Source of the DNA: Isoetes taiwanensis
Lineage: Eukaryota; Streptophyta; Lycopodiopsida; Isoetales; Isoetaceae
Length of the DNA: 64,000 nucleotides
Assembly (NCBI GenBank): GCA_021234155.1
Contig: JAJEKV010000095.1
Location: forward strand, 3,484,621-3,548,620
Direction: 5' to 3'
In this document: positions 24,715 through 36,345 of the stretch, piece after piece
How positions within the stretch are numbered: position 1 is the first letter of the stretch
Layout of the letters: each line of letters opens with the position of its first letter
Made by a program: the position numbers and the translations under genes
The notes under the pieces: model-generated
The model's database searches: none
What the model was told of the DNA's origin: nothing
The model's input: the letters and a program-made list of their open reading frames with translations, nothing else

Positions 24715-25131
24715 GTTCTTATGTTTGTCGCGCTTATCCGACCGTCTGTTCGAGATCCGACGGCTCACGTTGCTTGGGGACATATCCTACGGCCCAGATG
24801 GCTTGTGAGTTTATATATAGATTCTATATAGACGATCCTACGGTCCAGGTTGTTCTTGATCCTGACCGTCGGTCCGAGATCCTACGGCTCAGGTGGCTTT
24901 GCACATATCTTACGGTCTACATGGCTTTGGGAATTATATGTAATAGATCCTACGGCTCATGTTGCTTTCATATGGTGAGATCTCGATCGTTGATCGAATC
25001 TAAGATCTTAAGGCTCATATTGAATGCTCGGTCCTTAAGGAGAGTCTTTTAAAATTTTTATGTTATTTGGGGGATTTGAACCCTGGTCATCAACCCCCCC
25101 AGCCCCCCATTCTAACCACTAGACCAAGCAT
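24715..25131 (-). mobile_element. tRNA-headed SINE-like block, copy 1
   Basis: Read on the minus strand, the right end (25067-25131) carries TGGTCTAGTGGTTAGA (pol III A-box) and, further in, a B-box with one change from GGTTCGAATCC. The body contains about seven degenerate direct repeats around GATCCTACGGCTCACGTGGC. Frames through it are not genes. Confidence 0.55.
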
Positions 25132-25210
25132 TAATTCATTAAAATAATAATGTTTCAAATATAGTTAAGCGTAGCATTCTAATTAAGATAAAATAGAATA
25201 TAACATTCTA

Positions 25211-25300
25211 GATAGTTCTAGAAGGCTCTAGAATGTTCTAGAAGACTCTAGAAAGTTCTAGAATTTTCTAGAATGTTCTAGAAAGTTCCAGAGTTCCAAA
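25211..25300 (+). repeat. 10-bp TTCTAGAA array (heat-shock-element-like)
   Basis: Nine consecutive 10-bp blocks of the form GAANNTTCTA or a close variant. This equals alternating nTTCn/nGAAn pentamers, the consensus layout of heat shock factor sites. Degenerate relatives lie at 25385-25440, 26045-26090, 31065-31110 and 32130-32200. Confidence 0.8.
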
Positions 25301-25319
25301 ATGTTTTAAAATATAAGAT

Positions 25320-25600
25320 AATTGTTCTAATAAGTTCTAGAATGTAGGGGAATCTTCGGGGATGTAAGGGAATAGGGAAATACTTCTAGAAAGTTGAAAG
25401 TCTCAGAATGTTCCAGAAAGTTCTAGAAATTTCTAGAATGTAAAGGAATCCAGGAGAATTAAAGGGAATCTAAGAAAATCTCATAAATTATAAGAGAATC
25501 TAGGAAAATATTTACAAGTCTAAGGGAATCTCTTAAAATCTAGTTGAATCTAAGGAAATCTTCATAATATCTAAGGGAATCGAAGAAAATCTTGATGAAA
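25320..25600 (+). repeat. GGAATCT minisatellite, copy 2
   Basis: Same degenerate unit as at 24185-24660, mixed with TTCTAGAA pieces around 25385-25440. Confidence 0.7.
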
Positions 25601-25845
25601 TCTTAGAGTTTTTTTAAGCTTTTGCAAAGATGCTCAGGGCAAGCGCCTTAGTATTAAAATAGAAAGTGTTCTAGAAATGTTGCACAGATCCAAAATAGAT
25701 TATTTTGGAAGGTTCTAAATGCTCATGGAAGCGCCTCAATCAAAATTGAAAAATTCTGAGAGAATCTAGGGGAATCTTCATGAATGCTAAATATAGTACA
25801 TAGAGCACGACAGGGCCTTGCACCATAAGAAAATGCTAAAATGGG

Positions 25846-25879
25846 AACAATGCGCCGTAGGACGTATTAATTTTCTTGT
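25846..25879 (+). repeat. Conserved composite-repeat boundary
   Basis: CAATGCGCCGTAGGACGT followed by ATTAATTTTCTTGT. Four more copies occur: 30561-30590, 31591-31626, 32247-32281 and 32515-32550. Each marks the junction between AT/GGAATCT-rich sequence and either a SINE-like block or other DNA, so it is probably one end of the repeated element. Confidence 0.7.
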
Positions 25880-26096
25880 ATATCCTAATATATATATATA
25901 ATTATTAGGAGTGGCTTCCGGAAGGTTCTTTTATATCCGCACCGCCAGATCCTGGCCGTCGGTTTGCTCCCTCGCAATCTCGGCCGTCGGATCTGGTGGC
26001 TTCTGGAAGTTTCTTGGCGGAGATGTGGCAGCTTCCAGAATGTCTTGAAAATTCTAGAAGATAGCAAAAAATTCTAGAACATTCTTCAATGTTCTA

Positions 26097-26985
26097 ATGC
26101 TCGTATATATACAATTGTTGGATGTCGAAATTCTTTTTAGTAGGTACGGCGCTGGCCTGGCGCTCTTTTGTAATCTGCATATTTTTCAGCTTTGGAGCTA
26201 CCGTTATGGAGCTTGGAGCCATGGTTATGGACGTTTAGCCAATATTTGTTGGCAGTTATTATGGTACGGCGCTGGCGCTGCCTCTTTTATGGTCTGCATA
26301 TTTTCCAGCTTTGGAGCTACCGTCGTGGGCTTTAGCCAATATTTTGTTGGCAGTCGTCATCCCTTCAAGCCTTTCTGCCGGATTCCTTCTTCAAACAGAG
26401 AGCATGAGATGTATGGTTTGCAGTCGCCAAAGGATCTTAAACAGTATTTCTATTTTCTAGAAGAGCAGGATAAGGGCGAAAGTGTAGAAGAGGCATTTTC
26501 GGCTATGGCAGTGCACAAGCTGGCCCTCATGTTATTCTGGCTTGGAGCTTTGGAATCGGGGCTTTTTCTTTGGCATTTATTTGTAATGCAACTGTACTTT
26601 GGAGACGCCTGATAGTGCTGTGGATTCAAAGCTCTCAACTCCAAAACCCTTTCTGATGCACTCGATTTTTGCTCTTTAGATCTGATTTTTTTATGCAAAT
26701 AGCTATGATTCCTCTGTTTTTGCCATCGCCACTGTCATCTTGCTTGAGAAGCGGCTGGGGTCTCTTGAATATGCAGCCTGTGTTTGGGCGAAAGTGGAGA
26801 AGCCATTTTCGGCTATGGCAGTAGACAAGATTGCCCTCATGTATTCGGGCTTGGAGCTTTGCAACTGTAACTTGGAGACGCCTGTGCTTAGATATCAACT
26901 GCAAAACACTTCCGATGCCAGAGTTTGCCTTTACATTTAATTTTTTATGCAAATAGTTATCATTTCTCTGTTTTTCTTGCAGGAG
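26097..26985 (+). other. Unknown ORF region with internal duplications
   Basis: An open frame of 171 codons (26097-26612) spans a tandem duplication: GGTACGGCGCTGGC, TTTGGAGCTACCGT and AGCCAATATTT... each occur twice at 26145-26260 and 26266-26355. A second duplication pairs 26474-26725 with 26786-26985, sharing GGCGAAAGTG, CATTTTCGGCTATGGCAGT and TTTTTTATGCAAATAG. The predicted protein has no recognisable domain. Upstream-leader or decayed coding sequence are both possible. Confidence 0.35.
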
Positions 26986-27977
26986 TTTCTTGCAGGCCTT
27001 ATGTTCTAGGGAGTTGCTGGATGGAGTTTGAGATTTGCAAATATTACTGTAGTCGTGTTGCCTCAGAGGCCGACTCTGTGCAGGTTCGAAACTTGGACAA
27101 GAGCAATCATTTTTTTAAGATCATCTTTGGCTGCGAAGACATCTGCTCTGGCATCGTTTTCCCGGGCAAATTGCTCAAAGCTTTCCATTTTTCCCCAAGA
27201 TGTTGCTTTTGACTAGCTTTAGCTCTCGTTTTAGCGTTATTAAATCAGTCAGAATCGAGCTAGATGTGCCATTTTTCATGTTGTGGTTGAGCCTACATAG
27301 TTAGTTTGTGCTCTTTTTAAGGATAGTCTAAACGTGTTCTGTTTAGCTTTTGTGAAATCCTTTGATGTGTGTATATCTTTTTTGCGTTTGTAGTATTTGC
27401 TCATAGGACCTGGCCACTTGTCTTCTGTTGTTCTGAAATGCACAGGCTAAGCGAGAATTGATGCTGGCCGTATCAGTACACTGCAATTAAATACAGGGAT
27501 AATATGCTTTCTTTCTGAGATCCTTCATAGGGCTACAGGTGGTATGTTTGTCAATGGACAACTCTGTATGCTTCCACAGTTGAAGGTATAGTTTCTTTTT
27601 CATACTGTCTGTTATTGTTTTGCAGAAATAAGTTTTGTTGTCCTTAGCTTAATCAAAAGATTATGCATATGCAGGCAAGTCTTTCCAGTGGTAGGATATT
27701 TGTGTGTCATTATTAGCTTTTGTATGTGCAGATGTTTTATTGTTGTTACGATGAGTTTAAAGCCATGGGAGATTTTGTTTGTTTACCCCAGCTTGTCCTG
27801 TTGTTCAAGGGCCTTGACAAAGTGCATAAGAAATGCTTCTGCAAGGTGAATTTTAAATACAGAAGCTTTATATTGCCATGAGAAAGCTATGTTGGCATAA
27901 GAAGGAAAATAAGTTGGTAGTTTAACTGTAGAGTAATTCTTTGTAATACAACATCTGTTTTGACTTATTTTTTACAG
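26986..27977. other. No gene recognised; possible intronic sequence of the GIGANTEA-like locus
   Basis: A frame at 26925-27212 is open but unidentified. A stretch at about 27732-27846, flanked by GTGCAG and AAG/GTGAAT, reads CYDEFKAMGDFVCLPQLVLL and could be an exon, with low certainty. Confidence 0.25.
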
Positions 27978-28317
27978 TTACTAGAAGCTGCAGCTGCAGC
28001 AGCCCAGTCATTGTTGCCTTGGAATGGAGACGTTGGTAGAGAGAATCCAGCAGAGATATTGTTGGCTCTCTTAAAGGTTCGTTTGCTTCTTGGCTAATAA
28101 ATCATTAAAAAATGACTTCATATGGACTCCGAATAATATGGGTCGTTTCTTAAAAATGCAGGCTAGATTTCCAGCCATGGTAAGGTGCCTAGCACATGAC
28201 AATGCACGAATACGTTCAATAAGTACAGTGCTTCTTCAAGATGTGATTAGACTCAGTGATCGAATTGAGGAACAGAGCAAAAATAGAAATGAGGAACAGA
28301 GCAAACATAGAGACTAG
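27978..28317 (+). pseudogene. GIGANTEA-like two-exon fragment
   Basis: GIGANTEA is a large plant nuclear/cytosolic protein of the circadian clock and photoperiod pathway. Exon 27978-28076 (after TTTTTTACAG, before GTTCGT) encodes 33 residues, LLEAAAAAAQSLLPWNGDVG ending EILLALLK. Exon 28162 onward (after AAATGCAG) encodes ARFPAMVRCLAHDNARIRSI, then STVLLQDVIRL. This matches in order and spacing GI's C-terminal stretch around LLKxRLPAxxRCLSHPSAH and RALSxSVLRDI. Phases agree (0/0). The rest of the about 1170-residue protein was not found and the frame ends in a duplicated EEQSKNRNEEQSKHRD tail with TAG at 28315. I call it a fragment; recall-based identification. Confidence 0.45.
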
Positions 28318-30184
28318 CGCCGAGATCTTGAGCAGTGTCTGCAATGAGAAGTCCATTACAGGCTAGCAAGTGGGTTGCCTATCTCATTGCTTGTCAATGT
28401 TGCAAGTACTTTGGGTTGCCAAATACCATGCTGAAAATTACTAGGTTCAGTTATTTTTTCGTATGCCAGTCATCAGAATTAGGTAGAAACTCAGTCACAC
28501 GTACCCACCTACCCCGGGTTCTTTCCCGTTGAAGCCCTGATCTTCCCCGCATTTATAGTGATAATCTTTTAGGGTAAGGTTTTCAAGACAAACATGGTTA
28601 GATTTCCGTTTATGGTGCTGATAATCTACGATTTCCAAGACAAACATGTTATCATGTATTTTTGGCTAAGGTCGTGGTACGGGTCTCCCCTAGCCATTTC
28701 TTTCGATCTTATCCTCCTTTTGTTCCTACATTTGTTCATGGTTTAAGGGGTCTAGGCCGCCCGAACTCAAGCAGCTTAAGTTTGTGGGTTTAATCCCGCT
28801 TGTGGTATATGGGGTAAGACCTAGGTAACCCAGGACGTTATCTCAATTTCTTTTGAGACATCCTTTGAGACACACCAGCAAAATGTGAGAAAATGGTTTT
28901 CAAGTTCCATAAATGCTTTACTTCAACCCAAATATGGTAATGGGATAAGCATAAATAAATATCCCAAACGTTGCATCCCAAGCTCCAATTAACTGAAAAA
29001 CATCCCAGACGTTGCATCCTAGGCCTATTGGGTGCAACCTTATCCAGTTAATGTTGCACAACATTAACCACATATGGCAATATTGTTTTTCTCCAAGCAT
29101 TTTGCTAATTGAGAGATGTATACTTAATATGAAGTATCCAAGTGCTGAAACATTTGTAAGGGCTTGAACTTTAACCATGATTTAAGCCCAAAGCAATAGT
29201 ATTCTATCGATGATGGATAATAGAATATGTCAAAGGAAAATCCAACAAGAGCTACAACATGATGCTTTTATTGGATTTCCCCATGGTTGACATAAGTTCA
29301 TTCTTCATGGTGCATCAAGGGATTGAATCCTGACAAAAAACAAGGTATACCCATGAGTTGTATCTCAGCTAGGGGTTTGTTTTGAGCACAATATCCGCCA
29401 TGGCTAATGTGAGTGCCTGCCACCTTAGACTTTCTGAGCAAAATACTGCTGTCTTAGGCTACCACATTTTTTTCCCCTTTTTACTATTCTTCAATATGGT
29501 TAAATCAAATGTTTGACTGGGCCCTCTTTTATCTTGGAGTAGATCTTTTTGAGACCGTCCATTTAGGTGCTCATTGGCAAGGATACCTCAAGTTAGGCCC
29601 TTTTTTTTTCCATTGTGTTAGATGTCTATGTCAATCCTTAAAATGTCGAATACCAATGTTGCTTAGAATTTAGCAATAATGCTCAATGTTCAACAAGGTG
29701 CAATAATTTTAATATTGCAATTCATGCTTTTTGAACGTAAAAGCAAGCTATGCAAGTTTTTAAGAAATGACATCATTAAACATTTCATTAATTTTAAACA
29801 ACATATTATTTCTTGTAAGTTATAGGCCGCCAAACTTGGTAGGCTTTGGGTTTCACGAGGTTTAATGCCAAATTCAAAAGCTAAAATAGTTATAAATACT
29901 GAAGGGACACTATCGGGCTAACATATACTCGTACTTTTTAATGGAATGAAAAGGACCTTCATCTCTGACTAAGAATGAGTCTTCTAGCCAGTAGTAAGTT
30001 CAACCTCTTACATTACAATGTAAAGGACTGAGTTTGGCATTACAAATATCACTTGGCTTTCAAACCTATATCAGATTAAATGCAATACATTCCTTTAATT
30101 TAATCTACACATTGCCCCTTTTTGCCCAACATTATGTATTTCACAACATTAATTATGGTTCTTACATGACACACAAGGAGCGTA
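28318..30184. other. Gene-free stretch
   Basis: No gene recognised. A duplicated GTTGCATCC...AGG piece lies near 28970-29030 and an A/T-rich tail follows. Confidence 0.3.
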
Positions 30185-30490
30185 GTTGTTAATGGAATGT
30201 TGGAGAATCTAGGAAAATTCATAGAAACTAAGGGAATCTCATGCAATCTAAGACAATGTAAAGGAATCTAGAGAAATCACTTATGAGAATCTTCATAGAA
30301 TACAAGGGAACCCCATAGAATCTAAGGAATCTAGGGGAGTCTAGATGGAATCTTGAAGAATCTAGGAGATCTTCATATAATCTTTAATAATCTTCATATA
30401 ACCACAGAACCTAAAGGAATCTTGATGAATCTTAGAACACTCAAAGAGAATCTTAAAGAATCTATGAAAATCTAGGGCAATCATTGAATA
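30185..30490 (+). repeat. GGAATCT minisatellite, copy 3
   Basis: Degenerate AAGGAATCT/GGGAATCT units as at 24185, followed at 30561-30590 by the conserved boundary ending TAATTTTCTTGT. Confidence 0.7.
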
Positions 30491-30620
30491 TCTTGGAACA
30501 TTTCTTGACCGAAGCTTACACAATAAAACATACTAAAATTGGAATATGCACCGTTGGAATATGCACCGTAGGACGTGCTAATTTTCTTGTATATATATAT
30601 ATCTGATCTGATCTACATAT

Positions 30621-30990
30621 GTTCTTATGTTTCGAGCTTATCCGACCGTCCGTTCGAGATCCGACGGCTCACGTGGGTTTGGGACGTATCCTACGGTTCA
30701 GATGGCCAGGGAGTTTATATATAATAGGTGTACCATGCTCCTACGGTCCAGATTGAGGGGACACATCCTACGGTCCACGTGGCTTTGGGAATTATATGTA
30801 ATAGATCCTACGGCTCATATTACTTTCATATGGTGAGATCTTGATCGTTGATCGAGTCTAAGATCCTAAGGCTCATATTGAATGCTCATTCCTTAAGGAA
30901 AGGCTTTTAAAATTTTTTATGTTATTGGGGGGATTCGAACCCTGGTCCTCAACCCCCCAAACCCCCCACTCTAACCACTAGACCAAGCAT
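30621..30990 (-). mobile_element. tRNA-headed SINE-like block, copy 2
   Basis: Minus strand: TGGTCTAGTGGTTAGAG at the right end and a perfect GGTTCGAATCC B-box 44 nt further in, exactly the A-to-B spacing of a tRNA gene; the head most resembles plant tRNA-Gln. The flanking 7-mers do not pair as an acceptor stem, so it is tRNA-derived, not a tRNA gene. The CCTACGG-type direct repeats of the body are present. Confidence 0.62.
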
Positions 30991-31059
30991 TAATTCTATG
31001 AAGAATTTATGTTTCAAATATACTTAAGGGTAATTTTCTAATTAAGATAAAATAGACTA

Positions 31060-31290
31060 TAATATTCCAGAAAGTTGTAAAATGTTCTAGAAATTTCTAG
31101 AATGTAAGGGAATCCAGGAGAATTAAAGGGAATATAAGGAAATCTCATAAATTGTAAGAGAGTCTAGGAAAATATACAAGTCTAACGGAATCTCTTAAAA
31201 TCTAATTGAATCTAAGGGAATCTTCATAATATCTAAGGGAATTTAAGAAAATCTTGATAAATCTTAGAGTTTTTTTAAGATTTTGCAAAG
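31060..31290 (+). repeat. TTCTAGAA/GGAATCT repeat, copy 4
   Basis: Starts with degenerate TTCTAGAA units (31065-31110) and passes into GGGAATCT units, the same order as at 25211-25600. Confidence 0.65.
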
Positions 31291-31639
31291 AGCGACAATA
31301 GAATGTTCTAAAATGTTTCATAATAAAGGTGTACAATATAAATCTTGAAAAAAAAATATTCTAGATGCTCAGGGCAAGCACCTCAGTCTAAAAATAGAAA
31401 ATATTTTAAAAATGTTGCACAGATCCAAAATAGATTATTTTAGAAGACCTCAATCAAAATAGAAAGTTCTAAGAGAACTAAGGGGAATCTTCATAATGCT
31501 AAATATAATACATAGAATGTTGAAGAATATAGAGGAATCACAAGAGAATCTCAGTAGAATCGTTGGTCACCGTAAGAACATGCTAAAGCTGGAACAATGC
31601 GCCGTAGGACGTATTAATTTTCTTGTCTGATCTATATAT

Positions 31640-32054
31640 GTTCTTATGTTTCGCGCTTATCCGGCCGTCCGTTCGACATCCGACGGCTCACGTGGGTTTG
31701 GGACGTATCCTACGGCCCAGATGGCATGGGAGTTTACATATATAATATGCACCATGCTCCTACGGTCCAGATTGATCTGATCCTGACCGTCGGTCCGAGA
31801 TCCGACGGCTCACGTGGCTTGAGGACACATCCTACGGTCCACGTGGCTTTGGGAATTATATGTAATAGATCCTACGGCTCATATTGCTTTTATATGGTGA
31901 GATCTTGATCGTTGATCGAGTCTAAGATCCTAAGGCTCATATTGAATGCTCGTTCCTTAAGGAAAGGCTTTTAAAATTTTTTATGTTATTGGGGGGATTC
32001 GAACCCTGGTCCTCAACCCCTCAAACCCCCCACTCTAACCACTAGACCAAGCAT
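31640..32054 (-). mobile_element. tRNA-headed SINE-like block, copy 3
   Basis: Nearly the same as copy 2, including A-box, B-box (31991-32054) and the GATCCTACGGCTCATATTGC region. It follows the boundary at 31591-31626 directly, so copies 2 and 3 lie head to tail. Confidence 0.62.
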
Positions 32055-32099
32055 CAATTCCATGAATTGTTTATGTTTCAAATATAATTAACGGTAACG

Positions 32100-32550
32100 T
32101 TTCTAATTAAGATAAAATAGACTATAATATTCTAGGATGTTTTGAAAGTTTCAAAATGTTCCAGAAAGTTCTAAAATGTTCTAGAAATTTCTAGAATGTA
32201 AAGGAATCCAGGAGAACTAAAGGGAATATAAGGACATGCTAAAACTGGAACAATGCGCCGTAGGGCGTATTAATTTTCTTGCAATATAAATCTTGAAAAA
32301 AAAAAGTTCTAGATGCTCAGGGTAAGCGCCTCAGACTAAAAATAGAAAGTGTTTTAAAAATGTTGCATAGATCCAAAATAGATTATTTTGGAAGGTAAGC
32401 ACCTCAATCAAAATAGAAAATTCTAAGAGAATCTAGGGGAATATTCATGAATGCTAAATATAGTACATAGAATGTTGAACACAGGGCCTTGCACCGTAAG
32501 AACATGCTAAAACTCGAACAATGCGCCATAGGACGTGTTAAATTTCTTGT
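32100..32550 (+). repeat. Truncated composite-repeat copies with two boundaries
   Basis: Degenerate TTCTAGAA units (32130-32200), then boundary copies at 32247-32281 and 32515-32550 about 268 bp apart. Between them GATCCAAAATAGATTATTTT repeats sequence also found near 25685 and 31420. Confidence 0.65.
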
Positions 32551-33195
32551 CTATGTATGTGTGTATGTTGTTCATGCAGTAAGCAAGGCAACCCATCCAA
32601 CAATTTGATCTTCTAGTGGCAAACAGTTTGAAATATCTATGACTCATTTAGCCATCATCTATAGCTAAGAAGACCAACCATACAGTTAGTAAAAATCGAG
32701 CAATATTCTTACTCTGTTGACATGAAATAAAATTGTGCATTTTTAGGATTGAATTTCTTATTGTGTTATATGTTGTCTAACAATTCTGAAATTCTAGAAT
32801 TGGGCAGGTGCCCTAGTGTGATTTCGCCCTCAGTAGCGTTTGTGTTGAAACTAACGTAGGCTTGGAAAAAAAACCTTGTTAGGTTTTAATTTGTGTACTT
32901 TTGTCTTGCTTGCATCTTTATTTCTGGAAGAAGCTTGCAAAAAATCTGGAAATGGCTCTGTTAACCTGCAATAGTGCCGAAATCAGAGGGATTATTCGAT
33001 GCCAGAAACGGACCCACAAGAGAAAAAGGATCTGTGCCTGCCTGTCTGGTTTAGAACACAAACTCAAGTACAGAAGAAAATAAGAACTGACAACAGGTTT
33101 AGGCCTTCTCTTTTCAGGGTTATATCCGTCTGTTGATCTGGCTAGGGCGCTTCCTGCTTTACATAATGGCCTTGGGGAACAAAGGACAGTAAAGG
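32551..33195. promoter_or_regulatory. Upstream region of the GH28 gene
   Basis: Presumed promoter and 5' leader of the polygalacturonase-like gene. Open frames here (for example 32901-33083) look like leader noise. No TATA box can be assigned with confidence. Confidence 0.3.
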
Positions 33196-35314
33196 ATGCA
33201 TCCAAAGCTAGGCATTTTGTTGCATTTCGCATCGCTTTATTTAGCTCTCGCCATTGCCCTCGATCCACAACTTAATCTGCTATCAAATGATATTTCACTT
33301 CAATCAGGTTTTCGGACCGATCCAGACGATCTCCGGTCTGCAACAGCAAGCTCCGCATATGGATATCCTGAGGAAGCATTTTCAGTTCTCAATGCTAAGG
33401 ATTTTGGAGCGGTGGGAGATGGGGTTTTCCTGAATACTAACCCTATACAATCTGCCATTGATGCCTGTGCCCTTAGAGGCCAATGCATGGTGCATTTTCC
33501 ACCTGGTTTATACCTCACTGGAACCATTTTTTTGAAATCTAATGTGTCTCTGCATTTGGATCCAGAAGCTATCATTGCAGGGAGCACAGAACGGAAGGAT
33601 TATCCTGTCGAAAGAACAAGATGGTATGTGATTATTGCAGAAAATGCTTCTAATGTGGGAATTTCTGGAGGTACTGTGGATGGTCAGGGGCTGAAATTTG
33701 TGCTGATATTTAATGAGACAAAGTATGTGATGTTGAACTGGAACGAGACGGGTACTTGCATTGGCAATGAGTGTCGACCTCGTTTGGTGGGCTTCCTCAA
33801 CTGCAGAAATGTCCATATCTGGAACGTGAAATTTCAAGAACCAGCACACTGGTGGTAGGTCATCTATTACCTTTTGGATCACAATGCGCATTGTGTATCA
33901 AATTCTTTTAGAAACTAAGCTGGCATTTGTCTTAAATGGAAATCAACTGTTCAAATAGGTCAGTACTTATCTTCTGCTAGAAAATATCCAACATGTTTCC
34001 ATCAGGGGTGTCCTTTCTAGCTTTAAATCTTCCTCAGATTGTTTATGGTCTTTGCCAGAAAAATTGTCACTTCATTCGACACATGAACAATCAGGAACAC
34101 AATTAATTGGATAAATTATTTCACTAGAAACCACTGCATCTGAATTTTTATGGCCTTATTGAGCTCCTGGATGGGCTTCCAAAAGGTCTCAGCACTCTTC
34201 TTTTCCTTAGTTTTTTTTTCTTGCAGTAGTATTAGGCCCTGAACATCTAAATGGTCAATGAGTCAAGAAGTATGAAACCTGTTTCATGTAGATGCAACTC
34301 TTTCAAAATATCTTCTGTAAGTTATATTTTGTTTTCTGTGTTTAGTGTTCCTGGTTCCCCTTATGAATACATAGCATTTCATGAATACCATTTTTTGCAG
34401 CTTGCATCTTGTCAACTCAGATTCCATTCAAATACATGATGTTGCAATTACTGGAGATTTCAATATACCAAACAATGATGGTATCGACATTGTGAGTAGC
34501 AATAATACAATAATAAAGAGGTGCCAAATAAATACTGGAGATGATGCAATCTGCCCAAAGACTATTGGAGGAGCACTTTATAATTTGACCGTACAAGACT
34601 GTTCTGTTCGCACAAAATCATGTGGAGTGAAGATTGGAAGTGAAAGCGACCATGATTTTGTTGGCCTATCTTTTTCAAATATTACTATAATAAATTCTCA
34701 CAGAGGGATTGGAATTCAGCTAAGGGACTCAGGTAAAGGCACAATTTGCTTATTGATTTCCTTATGACAAAGTATTATGAAGGAAAACCATTGAATCTGC
34801 TGTGATCTTTCTAATAGGTAATGTACGAGATGTTTCATTTTCAAACATTGAAATAAGTACTCGCTTCTACGATCCATCCTGGTGGGGAAATGGAGAACCT
34901 ATATATGTCACAGCTTGCCCAAGAAACAACTTCACTAAAGTGGGATCCATTTACAATGTAACATTTTCAAACATCATGGCAGTCTCTGAAAATGGTATAT
35001 TTTTGGCTGGTTCGAAAGATGGGACATTGAATGGGCTGAAACTTAGAAATGTTGCTGTGACACTTCAGCGATCGACAACATTTCCTGGTGGACTACAGGA
35101 CTATAGGCCAGGTTGTAAAGGCCTTATACCTCATCAAATGTCTGGAGTTTTTATGGAGTATGTTTCTGATATTAAATTGCAGAACGTGACACTCAGCTGG
35201 GTCTTGAACCAAAGTACTTCAGACTGGGATATGCCTTTAGATTTTAGTCCCCAGACTGTAGGATACATAAGTCTGGATCATTTTACTTCCACAACAGGGA
35301 GCATATCATCCTAA
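33196..35314 (+). CDS. GH28 polygalacturonase-like enzyme, 3 exons, intact
   Basis: Exons 33196-33854, 34401-34732 and 34818-35314 join in phase (659+332+497 nt) to 495 residues plus stop, with GT-AG introns (TG/GTAGGT, TTTGCAG; CAG/GTAAAG, TAATAG). The first in-frame ATG is followed by a hydrophobic signal peptide (LGILLHFASLYLALAIA, residues about 5-21), so the enzyme is secreted and should act on cell-wall pectin. GH28 marks: DFGAVGDG near the N-terminus, WNVKFQEPAHW before exon 2, NNDGID (catalytic Asp about 246), TGDDAICPK (Asp 267/268), then CGVKIGSES (294-302) and GIGIQLRDSG (322-331). The usual GHG is CGV and the usual RIK is QLR, so it belongs to a divergent subgroup and strict homogalacturonan hydrolysis is uncertain. 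Several N-glycosylation sites are visible. This is the best-preserved gene of the window. Confidence 0.88.
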
Positions 35315-36345
35315 ACCTGTAGCTTGGAAGGGGACAATTCTGTTTCTTTCTACTTCCACACAAGCCAAAATGTCGTAATGCATTATCTACAGACAAGAAA
35401 TATTATTTCCTTACCTTTTTCCTATCAGAAGTTCAGTCTTAACCCACCATTCTATACAGCAAATATTATTTTGCTACCTTTTCCTGATCAAAAATCCAGA
35501 TTCTTAACCCACTGGTGGGAAATTATCGAGATTATCCAACTATTTAGGGTTTTAAGGGAAGTGTTTAAACGGAACTCTCCTGCTAGGAATGAAAGGACAA
35601 GGTTGGGTAGGAACCTTTATTTAAAAAACATTCTGCCTTAAATACACCAAAAATAGATGAATGCATAATTGTGTTCCATATCCTGGCAGAATCCCTACAT
35701 TGATGTATACAAGAAAGGCAATCTACATGCCTTGCCTTTCTTGTAACGTGGAAGACAGTTAGAAACATTCTACGGGCTGAAAAATCCTTGGAATGCAGGG
35801 TAAAACTTTTGAATGCTGGGTAAAATAGCTGGAATAGCAGGTAAATTGTTGAATCATGGAGTAAATTTGCTGTAACAGGAGTCGGAGAAGTTCTTCGTTG
35901 CAGAAGTTCTTCGTTGCAGTCAAGAAATCTCTGTAACATTCCTGGGTTAGAAACTTACCACGTACCATGTCGCGATTGGAGGGAAAAGATAGAATGTTTC
36001 TAACTGTTTTTTATGTATACAGGAATGGCCCTGCGGCTTGAATTTTGGTGAGGAAGGCTGGATCACGTGCGACGGCGTGGAGGCTGCCACGCCGTCTGGC
36101 TTGCCGAAGCCACAAGGCTATTTATGCAATGTGAAGTCACGGGGCCCTAGGGGAGGGTGCCCATGAAGCGCCCACTTAAGGAAACAAATGTTATTATGAT
36201 CGACTAATTTTTTTTTTAACTCCTCTTTTTAACATACCATAATGAAGATTGGGTCTTTAGCTTTCAATTGATCCCATACATCAGAGTTTTTGATAAATTT
36301 GGAGTTCGCTACGAAGGTTTTAAGTCAGAAGGCTAATTTAACCCT
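35315..36345. other. 3' flank of the GH28 gene
   Basis: No gene recognised. Near 35700-35750 the sequence CAAGAAAGGCAA...TTGCCTTTCTTG forms an inverted repeat of about 12 bp arms. GAAGTTCTTCGTTGCA is duplicated at 35886-35920. Confidence 0.35.

Noticed and set aside
24774..25052. ORF through the SINE-like block (also 30627-30836 and 31726-31908)
   Set aside because: The same translation appears in each repeat copy and follows the CCTACGG repeats; no protein family and no independent start.
25211..25300. CRISPR-like array
   Set aside because: Units are 10 bp without unique spacers, and the sequence is eukaryotic nuclear DNA.
28740..28800. Second tRNA-like sequence (GGTCTAGG...GGGTTTAATCCC)
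   Set aside because: The B-box is imperfect, A-box spacing is off, and there is no repeat partner in the window.
30927..30990. tRNA gene on the minus strand
   Set aside because: A- and B-boxes have tRNA spacing, but the acceptor-stem 7-mers do not pair and there is no sound anticodon arm. tRNA-derived only.
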